DNA of 64,000 bases from Mercenaria mercenaria (GCF_021730395.1 NC_069361.1:74533001-74597000), one strand, 5' to 3'. Shown: positions 46,086 to 58,576, counted from the first letter of the stretch. The notes: generated by a model not told the origin, from the sequence alone. Numbers and translations are program-made.

Positions 46086-46363
46086 CACACACACGTACGC
46101 ACGCAAAAAACCCCAACAAAAAACACAAAATAAAACCAAGTATGCAAAAGGATTCACGCGAAACATCTTTTAACCTACAGAATGGTACAAAATTACATAC
46201 GTTAAACTTGTGGAGTACATACCTTAAACTTGTGGACGCATTTTGATGAGGACGAGTAACCGCCAAGAAGAGCCTGCACTTTTTTCGCTGTTCCAGGTAA
46301 GTCAATTCCACGCTGCTCACCCATATTCATATCGATCGTAAAAAGGTATAAACGGGGTTCCAT
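42196..46363 (-). CDS. Tandem ferredoxin-like (dimeric alpha-beta barrel, muconolactone-isomerase-like) protein, 5 exons, complete CDS
   Basis: Exons 46223-46363, 45030-45057, 44086-44286, 43101-43216 and 42196-42351 join in one frame into 213 residues and stop. The protein is two similar halves: residues 1-98 (RLYLFTIDMNM, helix, KFKVTGEAKIVAVS, NIIGLERMVAGLAKLG, NIDVTCKSLKPYEKFA) and about 110-213 (CLHWLDITINYP, helix KSTDELLKIWTKEATAALEA, FKVVGERKVHLFIVM, EPDELDGLTWNLPI, GVTTITKAVQCLDDYA). The pattern beta-alpha-beta-beta-alpha-beta with Gly in V-G-E-x-K and D-E-L-x-x-L-x-x-LP matches what I know of muconolactone isomerase and related dimeric alpha-beta barrels. No catalytic function is claimed. 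ATG 46363 is the first in frame, just after a pyrimidine tract ending tatctcag, so a non-coding 5' exon is likely. A paralogue follows at 59779-61015. Confidence 0.82.
43101..43216 (-). CDS. Gene 2 exon 4
   Basis: 116 nt, phase 1 in and 0 out. KSTDELLKIWTKEATAALEA and then LELFKVVGERK, donor gtatca. Closely matches the exon at 60903-61015 of the paralogue. Confidence 0.88.
43537..44036. mobile_element. Dispersed repeat with inverted ends, copy 2, in gene 2 intron 3
   Basis: Left TATGGAAAACCGGTGCGC then CTAATTG, right end reverse complement TATGGAAGGCCGATGCGCC then CTAATTG: imperfect inverted ends. The interior holds gcatttagcattaa units as in 11636-12125. It ends about 50 bases from exon 3. 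Confidence 0.6.
44086..44286 (-). CDS. Gene 2 exon 3
   Basis: 201 nt, phase 1 at both ends. SNIIGLERMVAGLAKLGN, then a linker, then CLHWLDITINYP. It covers the end of the first ferredoxin-like half and the first strand of the second. Acceptor tatttgcag, donor gtattt. Confidence 0.85.
44360..44945. other. GC-richer patch in gene 2 intron 2, unexplained
   Basis: Visibly richer in G and C and in CG pairs (tcgtgcgattt, ttgcgggga, gcgcggcctcc) than its surroundings, with open frames on both strands. No domain or splice pattern is recognised; probably an unknown repeat. Confidence 0.35.
45030..45057 (-). CDS. Gene 2 exon 2 (28 nt microexon)
   Basis: VTGEAKIVA plus one base, between acceptor aaatttcag and donor gtaaac. 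It is needed to keep frame and to complete the V-T-G-E-x-K strand that mirrors V-V-G-E-R-K in the second half. Confidence 0.75.
46036..46106. repeat. (CA)n/(GCAC)n microsatellite in gene 2 intron 1
   Basis: Runs of ac and cgca tetranucleotide, between exons 1 and 2 of gene 2. Confidence 0.92.
46223..46363 (-). CDS. Gene 2 exon 1 (start codon)
   Basis: 47 codons beginning MEPRLYLFTIDMNMGEQ and ending CVHKFK, donor gtatgt, phase 0. Upstream reads tctctcttatttatctcag then aaaaATG, a good acceptor, suggesting an intron in the 5' UTR. Confidence 0.8.
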
Positions 46364-47195
46364 TTTTCTGAGATAAATAAGAGAGATCAATGTTTAAATT
46401 AATAGTAAAATAATACAAACTGTTTAAACAGTAAAAAGTACATTTACTGAGATAAGTTTGGGTTTGGGCACCCGTTTGAAAGTGGGACCTGCCAGGGCTG
46501 TAAAATGAGCGCATGAAAAATGAGGAAATCAGAAAAATAAATCTATGAAGGGATAAAGCATTTTTCTCGTGTTATAACATCTACATGTTCAACTGGATAG
46601 TAAAAGAAGTTTACACACATACGTACTGAATGACGAACATACAGTCAACTAATTCACTCACTATATACCTCCCTGGTCTTCAAGACCAAGGGTATATTGA
46701 TGAATACACATGAAAAACTTACATACCTATAATATTATAATTTTTAGAGCTATTTGTGATAAAGTTATTTATATTAATAAAATTCATTCAATATAGGGTA
46801 TTCCAAACCATAAAACACAGAGACTTATCGTAAACTCTCTTCACTGGAAGTGAAGAATTTGTTTAAATCTAGAGTGAACTTTTATTGTTGAGTGTACATC
46901 GTTTTTCAGTCGTGTCCATGGCACGTTATTTCAGGTAAATGAAAAAGTGATGTATATACACCGTAAGTGAATATGACGTTGTTTGATTACTGTACCGTCT
47001 TTTAATTCACTCTTTGGTTCCGTGAACAATACTTAAATTGTAATATGAAAAAAAATCCGTTCACGTTCCCATGTTCCATTTAAACATGGAAAGTTTACGT
47101 CACTTCGACATATTACTTGGCGCCGAGTGAGAGTGCTACCAAATTTTACCTACTATTTTATAGGATCAAAATAATATAATAGAACAGTGTTGCAC
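46364..47195. other. Upstream region of gene 2, nothing recognised
   Basis: AT-rich. Should contain the promoter and a probable non-coding exon. A short dyad TGGTCTTCAAGACCA lies at about 46676. Confidence 0.4.
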
Positions 47196-47199
47196 TTAA

Positions 47200-49089
47200 G
47201 GGGACGCATACTTTGAAATTAGAAAAAAGTGGGTGGGGTATGATAAAATTTCCCTGCAAAAAAGCACAAGGTTTTGGTACATGAAATGGATACTGTTTCA
47301 ACTGTTATAAGTACACAAAGGATTGCTCACTAAAATAAAAATGAGAAAACTGAAACAAGAAAGTTATTGTTGAATTACATAAGACTTACTGTGTACATTC
47401 AAAGTCAACAATTAAGACTTTTTGGTGCGAAAATAATAGTGCTTCACCTTGTCCAAACATTTATCAATGTCCTACAGATTCTAATTTAAAGAAAGAATGT
47501 GAAATATGGTCACTGTCTTGCTTTTCATTTCGCATATGTAAGCTAAAATACATTATTTAGTTTGTTTACTAAGTAGTGCATAAGAAAAGGTACGGTGGTC
47601 AAGGAATGCCACATTCCAAAACTAAAAGAGTATATTCCCCTTAATACATTAAACATTTATCGTTACAGAAGTCTAGTGGCTTACAATAAGGGCCTAGAAA
47701 TGTTGCCATTATTAATGTTTAACTTGGTATTCATGAACTACAATGCACTTAAATATCAAAACACATTCAACAAACTTTTGAAAATGTATTGTCTTAAAAA
47801 TCCCTAAAATAAGGTATGAAATTTGGTTGAGAGGTCCAATCAATGTGTATATGTGCAAAAGTAACATTCTAATCTTGTTCACAAAAGTTACTAATACACA
47901 GCAGGCATGTCAATGATCAAAACTGGACGAATATACAATTATCCTCACTTTAATGTCATTTATAATTTGTCCTTGAATTCTCCACCATACTTTTCATAAT
48001 TCTGTTTGCACGAGTTGCACGAGAATGCTGTCATTCACGTAAAAAATGGGGTCAAATAAGTTGTAAATGCAATATCATCTAAACGTAATTAATGGATTAT
48101 GCAGTTCAAGATAAACTTTATCTCATAACGTAACGAACATGTATAATGTTGTAACAACAACTTTACTTACACTGATTTAAGTAGCAGTCGGTCTATAAGT
48201 GATTTTATTGATTTGTTATTGTTGTCAAAAAGTATAACGGAAGTGCCTCACAACTGAAGCGGAAACCAGTTTGCTGCGCAAAGTAGTCCAATGTAAGTAA
48301 TATTTTTTGACAAATGTCCACAGATATTAATAATTTTCTAATATTAAAGACGAATATCTGGATAGGATTCATTATTTGATAAAAAATAATAATCATCAAC
48401 ATGTTTTTTTGAAAATCGTACACGTGCTGACACCTCAGTTGTCTCCCGTTGTTTATTAGAGTTACCTTTCGTCCGGCGCAATAATACATTTGCAGTGAAT
48501 CGCCGAGAAGACGTGGGAAAATTAAAAACAATGTAAATAAACTAAAATTAAACACCTTTTCAAGATGAATTTCAAGTGGTCGTCATTATGCATTTAACCC
48601 GCCTGACCTGTGTAGCATCTTAGATATCTGTTCTAAGGTATTTATTGTGTAGAATGTCATGTTATGCCCTTGCAATGCTAATCCCACTCTGATTTTTTTG
48701 TTTACATTTTTATCAATGAGAAATATGGCGTGCATCCCGAGCTGAAATGACGTGGCGTTCAATTTTTACATGTTTGAGCAAACCTGGTGTGTTAGAAAGA
48801 AAATCTCATCCCTTCAACATTATTTGGAACACTGTTATTGTAAAAAACCTGTTTTTTCCTTATACAAAAGCTTAATATTTTGTGTTGAATGTACTTTCAC
48901 AAAGACCTCTGTTTTCCTATTACATTCATAGTACCACATCCTTATCCACAAAATACTGAATATTACAGGTGTCCATCAGTATTATATCAGTTTAGGAATA
49001 TGTTTTTTTATTTTCCCACCATCGATTTCTTGAATATGCACCCCTTCCGCATTTCTGTATGAACTGTGAATGTAGCAATATGCGTCCCC
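47200..49089. mobile_element. TTAA-flanked element with GGGGACGCATA inverted ends, 1890 bp (piggyBac-like, non-autonomous)
   Basis: Left end GGGGACGCATACTTTG and right end (reverse complement) GGGGACGCATATTGC; TTAA abuts both (47196-47199, 49090-49093). The inside has only short frames (up to 116 codons) with no transposase motif that I recognise, so it would depend on an enzyme made elsewhere. Confidence 0.72.
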
Positions 49090-49093
49090 TTAA

Positions 49094-49900
49094 CTCGCAC
49101 ATTTTGATTCTATTATTGGGCGTGAAGAATTATTCACTAGACGTCTACTCACTCCTAGATTATTTTGCGGGACGTGTTCCTACTTCCCGTATTTTAACAC
49201 TGTTAAAACACGACTACGCGTTGACGTTACGTCGATATTCTGAGCCATACACGCGCCATGATAGAGTGCTTTACTAATCAATCTATGTTTACATAGAATA
49301 CATATAAGAACTGAAATTATATATAGCAGAACAACGTTTACACTTATCTCAACAATACAAATCGGTTATACGCCGCGCAGTGTAAAATTCACTCGAGCTA
49401 CGTGAAATTATTCCGCAAACGTATAACCTCGTCGTGTTGTTCCGAGGTGTCTGAAAATGTTCTGCTATCTATTATTTCTTAATTGATCTTACGTTTTCTT
49501 TGCGTCCTCTGCCTTCTGTTGAGCCATATTTTTATTTTAAAAAATGCGTTATTTGTCCGTTAGTTAAATTTCGTAAACTTCCTGTGAATACACCGTGATA
49601 AGTGTTTACTGAGCTACTTTTATTTTTACCTGCTAGTACATAAATACCAATCAAGAGTAAAATTGAAAATATAAAAGAACCTCAACAATGTGAATTTTAA
49701 AGCAAACTATAAAAAACGGCGACTGAATCAATATATATTATATATATATATATCAAGTGGAAAATATATATAACTTATAGGTGAAAAATCGGGACAGAGC
49801 AGACTGGCCTGTGTGTCTGTATACTCTTGTGTAGAATCAGTGGAAAAGGATGAAACACGTTTTTTGTGTGTAAAATGGCTGAAAATACCGTAACTAGATG
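49094..49900. other. Intergenic DNA with an AT microsatellite
   Basis: No gene. (TA)n-rich at about 49730-49775. Confidence 0.5.
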
Positions 49901-52860
49901 TGTGTCCATAGGACACAAGTTCCCCCCTCCTGTCACTGTACATGGTTTCGTAACTCTAGGTGAACTATTTTAACAAGATGTTTGCAAGAACGTGAGGTGT
50001 ATTTTTCACTTAATGTGGCCTAGCTGAGTGAAATCCCAAAAAGAACACAACGTGCACAACTTCACATGCTATAAAACAATCTTCTAATATTTTACGATTC
50101 CAGGTCTTGTTCATGTCGAGATATATGGGACACATTTTTTTAATTTTTTGACTAAGTCAGGGCCATAACTCTGGTCTTGCAAAGAGAAATAGAAAAACAC
50201 CTCAGGTACACAAATTCACATGCAGGATAATATTCCTACATGATTTCATGACTCTATGTGAAATATTTTTAAAATATATGCAACACAAACTTTTAAGCAC
50301 TTTATATGTATTTTTCACTATGTCAAGGACCATAACTCCAGTCTGGTTGAATGAAATCGCAAACAAAACACTATGTGTGCAACTTCACACGCTGTAAAAC
50401 AATCCCCTAAAGTTTTATGACTCTAAATCAAATATTTTTAAGATACATGCGACACAAACTTGTATCATATCCATGCATATTTTTGACAATCAAGGGCCAT
50501 GACTATGGTCTAAATGATTGAAATTCGGAACAAAATCCCAGGTGAACAACTTCACATGCTGAATAATAATAATATTCCTATAAATGTTTCATGGTCCTAG
50601 GTCATATATTTTTTGAGATATGCGAGTCACAACCTTTTATGCCTTTTTATCGAATCTTGAAAGCCATTGGCTCCAGAACTCTCTCGTAAATTAATCAAAA
50701 CTGTGACCTTGATCTTTGCCATACTGATCCTCAAAAGAAGAGGGTTCTTTTACTGACAACACTGGTAATCATACTACAAAGTTTGATGACTGGAGGCCAA
50801 AGCAATCAGGAATCCCATTCATACTAGCATCCATGTGTGTAAAAAATATACCCAGGCCCGGATTTTAAGGGGTAAGGGGGCACTGCCCCTCGAAAATTTT
50901 GAAATACAGTATGAAATTTTTTTTTTTGGTACAGGAGTGGACAACCCCGCCCCCCCCCCCCCCCCCCCCCTACCCCCATTTTAGGGAGGTCTGCGGCTTT
51001 CCAGGCCTGATGCACCCTCTTTTTCAAGGTGGATATAATGATCTTAGGCATGAAAATGTTTACTACATTAAGTATAATAGCTAGTCTATCATGATACATA
51101 TACCTTAATTCAAACAGCACAAAGTTTCCTTTTGAAAAAAATGTACTTGGTCAATTAATATTAAAAGTAATTTGATACTGCTGTCGCTTCAAGTTATATT
51201 TTATAATTACCATTGTCAATAGACACACTGGAAATTGTAATCTGATCAAAAACAGTCAGACCATATTTACAGTAAAACTTGTTCTAAATGCGATCTCCAA
51301 TTAAAGATCTTAACATTAAAACCGGTTTTGAAATGTCATCATTGTTTCTTTATGTTTCATCATTAATTGTGTTTGAGGGACTTAAATTACAATGCATTAA
51401 TAAAGAACAATATATGTAGGACTAAATTTGACATTAATTTCTATACATGTTTTATTTTAATCAAATGTAATTAGTGTTTTTAGTTGTTTTACCGAAGATC
51501 TCTCAAACCTTCTGTTTTCTATAGTTAGAATATTTAATGGTTTTGAATATCTTTTTGCAAGAAGTTAACCTGTATCTGGAAAACAGGGATAGCTTGTTTA
51601 CAAGCGTCACTTACTAAACTGAATTTGTGTCCATACATAGGACACTGATGTTCCCACATATTGTCTTTTAGTCGTCACTTGTGTGTTACTTATTGACAAT
51701 GCAAACTTAACTTAACATTCATCTTACCTTTGGGAAGTGTACCTGACCGGCTGGATGGGGAAAAAGGGAAATAGGGCAAGATAATAGAAAACATTATCAA
51801 GAAACACAGTATAAAAGAAATTGAAAGAGTCAATATCTCAACCCAAACTAAAGCTATTGAACGGAAAGCAAAGTATGACGCAGCCTGTCTACAGGCATCT
51901 GCGTAACAAAGTTCGCTAATCTAACATCCACTTTTTTGAAAACCTGGTTAAAAATATAAAAGAACTTAAACAAAGCGGACTGAATCAATATAAATTATAT
52001 ACATGTATATGGGTGGAAAAATGGACCCTGGGTCATGACTTGAACAATCTTAGTAAAGGACCACTAGACAATGCCACATGTAAAATATCTAAGCTTTGTA
52101 CCTTTCGGTTTCAGAGAAGAACATTTTTTTTTATGTTTTTCCAATAGAACTCTATGTAAATTCAAGGGACCATGGGGTGGAACCAATATTGATCCTGGGA
52201 TCATAACTTGAACAATCTTGGTAGAAGTCCACTAGACATTGCCACATAAAAAATATCTAAGCTCTAGGTCTTCAGGTTTCAGAGATGATTTTGAAATTTA
52301 CAATATAGTCATATAGGGAAAATAAGCCCCGCCCCCTGGCGACCCACCCCAAAAAACATCTCCCCAATTTTTTTACCTATTCTTTAAACAATAGCAGTCA
52401 TCTTCTCATTATAGACAAATGTTCTATAAAGTTTGACTGCCACATGCCAAAGTATCAGAAACATCCTTACCACAGGTATTTAAATATCCAATGAATTTTG
52501 AAGGCAAAAGGCTGAAACATTCATCAGTTAATAAATCAAAAGTGTCTCTAGACTCTGTGACCTTGACCTTTGACATACTGATCCTTAATAAAGTAGGAGA
52601 GTTCATTTAAAGACCACTGGCAATTATTTGACTGTTGAAGAACAAAGCATGCGACAAAATGTTTCAAGACCCCTAAATCTTTAAACAAAACCATAGGTGC
52701 ACAATAACAATTTCCTGAGTTTTGATAACTTTAGGTCAAAAGCTTTTTGAGATATGCAGAACATAAATTCTGATAGACAGCTGGACAAACATATGTATGG
52801 ACAAAAGCAAATCTTAAGACTACAAGTCCCTCCTCCATATGCATCAAAGCAAGTAAGGCA
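49900..52860. repeat. Degenerate tandem repeats of the caacttcacatgctgta type
   Basis: Several diverged units near 49970-50720 and 52020-52830 share gccataactctggtct, aacttcacatgctg, atgactctaggtcaaa and gaccactagacaatgccaca. A poly-C run is at 50950-50970. No host gene seen between them. Confidence 0.5.
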
Positions 52861-53589
52861 CAAAAATGAGGATTGGATACATTGGTCAGTTCAGTAGGCA
52901 ACATTTTAGAGGGTTCTACTGTACAATGTAAATAAAATGTTCTAATAAAACTTTCTGCTTTTTTGTGTAAAATTTATGACAAAATTGAGAACACAGATTA
53001 TCAAAACAGCAAGTCACAGTAAAGGTGACTGGCAGTAGTCTAATATGTTTGGCTATTAATATTTGGTTATGTATAAAATGTGAACTCTTAATGTTTTTCA
53101 ATTTGAAAAAAAAAAAAAACAACAACACTGCAATATTTGTGGAATATGGGCCCAAATCAAAAGATTAAATCGGTACTCCCTCTAATTTCAAACCAAAATC
53201 CAGAAAATTTTCACAGATGTTATAAAACTCATGACAATTAATCTAAAACATCTTTAATTAAGAAAAATTATCAAAACCCTGACTAAATATGTTTTACTGT
53301 ATCTTTGGTTACTGATAAAGTTTATTTCCTTCCATTTTTTGTGCAGGCCCCTTGTGAGGCTTAACCACATTTACATTTCTCCTCACTGGTGTAACTGGGG
53401 TCTAGGAACATCCTCACAATGATAAAATGTAGAGCATAATACATAAAAATCTTTACAAGAGATTGTTTTTCAAGATAGTGTTTCCCAATACACATTGTAT
53501 TATACAATATGTGAGCACAATACAAAGATCTGATGGGAGAAGATTGTTAAGCAGTAAAATGTTTGTGATACAGGAATATTAGTCTATAT

Positions 53590-53850
53590 AGAACTTGGGA
53601 CCCCAAGGGTAGGGCCTCTTTTCACCCAAGGGGCATAATTTGAACAATTTTGGTAGAGGACCACTTGGCAATGCAACATACCAAATGCTAAAAGCCTAAG
53701 CCTTGCAGTTTCAGACATGAAGATTAAAAAAAAAAATCTTGTATGTCTATGTAAAACCTGGGACCCCAGGGCGGGCCTCTTTTCACCCCAGGGTAATAAT
53801 TTGAGCAATCTTGGTAGAAGGCCACAAGGCAATGCTACATACCAAATATA
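53590..53850. repeat. Two-unit tandem repeat upstream of the LINE
   Basis: cttgggaccccaagggtagg and cctgggaccccagggcgggc each start a unit of about 165 bases with gcctcttttcaccc and ggcaatgc-acataccaaat. Confidence 0.65.
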
Positions 53851-55645
53851 TGAATATATAGACAAAATACGGACAGACATAGCATCCTGTTTTGTATCTG
53901 ACATTACTGATGACACTGAAACACAACCATCAATGGAGGACTGCCTAAACTGTTTTACTCCAGTGACACCAGAAGAAGTGAAGCATATTATATAGGCATC
54001 TCCATGTAAGTCATGTGAATTAGACCAAATGCCAACTTGGCTTTTAAAGACATGCCTTGACGAGCTCCTTCCGGCTTTGACAAAAATTATCAACACATCA
54101 CTGGAAACCCCGTATGTTCCAAAAGAATTTAAAAAGTCTCACGTTAGACCTCTTTTGAAAAAAAAAAAGGCCTTGATTCCAATGAACTAAAGAACTACAG
54201 GCCTGTTTCAAACCTACCTTTTGTTTCAAAAGTACTGGAAAAAGTAGTAGATAAACGCATTGAGTGCCACCTGACTTCGAAGAACCTACATGAACAGCAT
54301 CAGTCTGCATACAGAAAGCATCACTCGAAAGAAACTGCACTTCTCAAAGTTCAAAATGATATTCTTCAATCCCTGCATCAAAATGAAATCACAATCTTGG
54401 TAATGCTTGACTAAGGATCAGCTGCGTTTGATGCTATTGACCATGAAACGTCGCTTAAACGCTTCGAAAAGGACTTCTGGATCATTGGCAAACCACTACA
54501 GTGGATGACTTCTTATCTGAATGACCGCTACCAAACAGTCTCAGTAAATGGCGAACTATCTACTCCAGTCCATATGAAATACAGTGTACCACAAGGATCT
54601 GTCCTAGGACCGAAAAACTACATCATGTACACAAAACCTGTTGGTTCAATCTGCAGAAGCCATGGACTGAATCATCACTTTTATGCCGGTGACTCACAAC
54701 TATACTTATCGTTTAAGCCAAAAAATATTTCCCATCAACAAGCAGCCCTATCTCGGATTGAAATCTGTCTCAACGACATAGTCTCTTGGATGCATCAGAA
54801 CATGCTGAAGCTCAATACTGACAAAACTGAGGTAATTTTGTTTCACACAAATCACACAAAAATACCCAAAGATATCTGCGTGAAAGTAGGACCCTCTCAG
54901 ATTAAACCATCAATTTGTGTGAAGAATCTTGGTGCTAGAATGGATTCAAACATGGTCATGACACAACATGTTAACACTCTCTGTACAGCTAGTTACGTAC
55001 AACTTTGGCAAATTGGCCACATCAGGCAGCATGTCACAGCTGATGCTACCAAGTCTCTTGTGAACTCTCTGGTTACATCGAAAGCAGACTGTAACTCACT
55101 GCTGTATGGAATTTCCAAAGACTCCTGCAAAAACTTCAATGTGTACAAAACACAGCAGCCTGCATCATAACCAGGATTCCAAGATACAATCACATCAAGC
55201 CGGTCTTGAAGGAGTTGCACTGGCTTCCGGTTCAGCACCGCATTGAGTTCAAAATCTTGACACTTGCATACAAAGCCATGCACAATGTATCTCCTAAGTA
55301 CACTGTCGATATGCTGGACATGTACAAGCCTCGAAGAGACTTAAGGTCAGCAAATGGCCCGGTGTCTTTGGTTGTACCGAGGAGTCGAACGGTAAAGTAT
55401 GGTGACAGAAGTTTCAAGCATGCAGCTCCAAAGCTATGGAATGCCCTCCCAGCAAGCATCAGAGATTCAAGCTCACTGTCCGCATTTAAAAAATCTTTCA
55501 AAATGCATCTCTTTCACATATGTTATAAATAAATAACAAAATCTGAAATACTGTTGAAAATGGCGTTAAACCAAATCACATTCACACATGTTATAAATAG
55601 ATAACAAAATCTGAAATACTGTTGAAAATGGCGTTAAACCAAAAA
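53850..55645 (+). mobile_element. Non-LTR retrotransposon (L2/CR1-like LINE), 5'-truncated and decayed
   Basis: Plus strand reads, in pieces, NYRPVSNLPFVSKVLEK (near 54195), SAAFDAIDH (near 54420), YSVPQGSVLGP (near 54580), FYAGDSQLYL (near 54680, YADD changed to YAGD), SWMHQNMLKLNTDKTEVILF (near 54785) and the C-terminal block LHWLPVQHRIEFKILTLAYK to AAPKLWNALPASIRDSS (55215-55480), stop at 55530. There is a stop just before motif A (LD-stop-GSAAFDAIDH) and frame changes near 54180 and 55140, so it is inactive; the endonuclease part is missing. The 3' end has a 68 bp unit in two tandem copies (from 55513 and 55581), each with GTTGAAAATGGCGTTAAACC. Confidence 0.85.
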
Positions 55646-55884
55646 CCATGAAAGGTTTGTTTCGTGTTGAGAAAGGGGTTGGTCTCGTAATGTAATTTAA
55701 CATTGAACATAATTAATTTTATGGATGATCTTGTTTTAATTACTTTTCATTTTAATCTTTTACCAATATATTTTCATGTATGTATGTGTATGTATGTGTT
55801 CTTTATGTTTTTGTAAAGCACTTTTGAAGGTACATATTTTGTATGAAAAGAGTGCTATAGAAGTTAGGTATAATAATAATATCA

Positions 55885-57220
55885 AAGGCCTAGGTCTTGT
55901 GGTTTCAGAAAAGAAGATTTTTAAAGTTTTTTTTTCCTATATAAGTCTTTCAGTTGCCATGGCAACCAGAGTTGTGTGTGGAATTCAATGCCTTAAACAA
56001 ATTTGAAAGGTGGCCACCCAAGGATAATTCCAGTGGTTAGGTGTAAATCTGCCCAGAGGTTTTCTAGAAGATCTGTTTAGAATTGTTGACTGACGGACAA
56101 TGCACAACAGACATCAAGCAGTCACAAAAGCTGACCATGAGCATTTGGCTCAGGTGAGCTAAAAATGTTGACACAGGACAATGGACACCAGACCAGTCAC
56201 CTCTACTAATAGAATAACAGGAACAAAGTTCAAATGCGCTAAAAAAAAGTGCCATTGGTGGTCCTTTATCTCTCACTGGAACATCATTGCCAATAACTCA
56301 AGGTCCAATTCATAAAATATGGTTTAGATAAGGCCTAGGTCTTGTGGTTTCAGAAAAGAAGATTTTTTTAAAGTTTTTTTTTCCTGTATAAATCTTTCAG
56401 TTGCCATGGCAACCAGAGTTGTGTGTGGAATTCAATGCCTTAAACAACTTTGAAAGGTGGCCACCCAAGGATAATTTCTGTGAAGTTAGGTGTAAATCTG
56501 CCCAGTGGTTTTCTAGATTTTTTTAGCATTGTTGACCGACGGACAACGCACAACGGACATCAAGTGGTCACAAAAGCTGACCTTGAGCCTTTGGCTCAGG
56601 TGAGCTAAAAATGTTGACACAGGACAATGGACACCAGACCAGTCACCTCTACTAATAGAATAACAGGAACAAAGTTCAAATGCGCTAAAAAAAAGTGCCA
56701 TTGGTGGTCCTTTATCTCTCACTGGAACATCATTGCCAATAACTCAAGGTCCAATTCATAAAATATGGTTTAGATAAGGCCTAGGTCTTGTGGTTTCAGA
56801 AAAGAAGATTTTTTTAAAGTTTTTTTTTCCTGTATAAATCTTTCAGTTGCCATGGCAACCAGAGTTGTGTGTGGAATTCAATGCCTTAAACAACTTTGAA
56901 AGGTGGCCACCCAAGGATAATTTCTGTGAAGTTAGGTGTAAATCTGCCCAGTGGTTTTCAAGAAGATTTTTTTAGCATTGTTGACCGACGGACGACGCAC
57001 AACCGCTATCAAGTGGTCACAAAAGCTGACCTTGAGCCTTTGGCTCAGGTGTGCTAAAAATGTTGACACAGGACAATGGACACCAGACCAGTCACCTATA
57101 CTAATAGTTTAACAGGAACAAAGTTAAAGTGTGCTAAAAAGAAGGGTCATTGGTGGTTCTTTATCTCTCATTTGAACATCATTGCTCCTAACTCAAGGTC
57201 CAATTCATTAAAAGATGTAT
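55885..57220. repeat. 446 bp unit in about three tandem copies
   Basis: ggcctaggtcttgtggtttc recurs at 55887, 56332 and 56778. Units also share tgccatggcaaccagagttg, aggtggccacccaaggataa and ggctcaggtgagctaaaaat. The third copy fades near 57200. The copies are very similar, so the expansion is recent. A diverged fragment of the same unit is at 60560-60790. Confidence 0.85.
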
Positions 57221-57229
57221 TTACCTATG

Positions 57230-58060
57230 TTAAACACATTCTCACATGGATTCACATACAAAGTTTAGTATACAAATGTGTAGTAATACCAGTGGCACAC
57301 TGCATATAAATGTTTCATGGAAATTGTTACTAAATCAAGAGAACATAACTCATCAATCCAAAGTATGATCACAACAGTTATGTACTCTTTATGGACTTTC
57401 ATGATAAACTTGTAATTTAAACATGATTTAAGCATTCATTGAGAAATAAATTTGCTAGAGACTGTTAGTGGTAAAATATTGCATCGTTTGATATCTAAAG
57501 AGGACTTAACTCTCAACATACTAATTTGATCCGCCCCTTATTTTAACTTGGAAGAGATTTTATTGCTAAAACACATTCTATGTATTCTGATCTGACCTAT
57601 TATAAATCTAAAACAGATTTTATAGATATACACATTCTGTACAAGTATGAATAGGACTGGTGAAGCCATCATGGTGCAAAGTGAAACCAGACTGGCAAAC
57701 TATCACAATATATGTCCGTCACAGCAAGTTACCTTTTACTCTATATAATACTCTACTTATTGAGCAGACTAGTTGTCAGATTTCTTTATTTTAACTTAAA
57801 CATATGTCCAAGACTTGGCCAACATAATGATAAATGTTTTGGATAAGATCGCTGAACACTGGTTAAGAACTGCTTAAATTATTATGTGGAAACTGTCAAT
57901 TTTTGCATTTCTAAGTAATTTAAGACCTTTTACTCCAGAGTGTCTTTGAGTATCTGGCTGGTTATCAAACTTGTCTAAGACATTCTATCTATAAACAATG
58001 CGACCAAGTTTTGTGAACATTGGATAAAAACTACTTAAGTCAGAAAGTGTCAGAAAGCAA
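57230..58060. other. Intergenic DNA, nothing recognised
   Basis: AT-rich, only short chance frames. Confidence 0.5.
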
Positions 58061-58079
58061 ACAATGAATAGAGGTATTT

Positions 58080-58285
58080 TCATTTTTATTAGGTTTAACA
58101 TCACACCAACACAATTATTGGTCATATGGAGACTTTCCAGCTTTGATGGTGGAGGAAGACCCCAGGTGCCCCTCCGTGCATTATTTCATCATGAGTGGGC
58201 ACCTGGGAAGAACCACCGACCTTCCATAAGCCAGCTGGATGGCTTCCTCACATGAAGAATTCAACACCACGAGTCTGAATAGTGG
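58080..58285 (-). mobile_element. tRNA-derived SINE, family A, copy 4, head missing
   Basis: Plus-strand side begins aggtttaacatcacaccaac, the tail, followed by the ggtcatatggagactttcca and ccttccataagccagctgga blocks. The tRNA-like head is lost. Confidence 0.7.
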
Positions 58286-58289
58286 TATG

Positions 58290-58455
58290 GAACCTTTGCA
58301 ATGCAAGTCAGTTTATCATGGTGAAGTTTCAATCCATTCCCACAAATACTGAGATACTGGCTTACATACAATTCTTAACCAAATCGAGAAGCCGATGTGG
58401 ACGCCGACGCATGGGCGAGTCCAATAGCTCTACCTATCCTTTGAATAGATGAGCT
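58290..58455. repeat. Partial copy of the CGACTATTCAA-ended pearl-like element
   Basis: gtgaagtttcaatccattcc, gagatactggcttacata and tctacctatcctttgaatag match the right half of 28945-29390. Confidence 0.6.
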
Positions 58456-58576
58456 TATAAAATCATTGTCATTCAGATGTGCATTATTACATAATTCCTT
58501 TGCATCTGAACTCCACAAAATGATTTTATTCAATGACAAAACACTGTTTGGGATATATTTTTCTTAAATAGCAATA

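Noticed and set aside
48205-48555. 116-codon frame as a transposase
   Set aside because: Sits in the TTAA-flanked element but shows no transposase motif or coding-like composition.
54505-55532. Host gene resembling a polymerase
   Set aside because: Motifs and 3' structure are those of a decayed L2/CR1-type LINE.
56064-56722. Two near-identical 69-70 codon frames
   Set aside because: Both arise from the 446 bp tandem unit; no domain.
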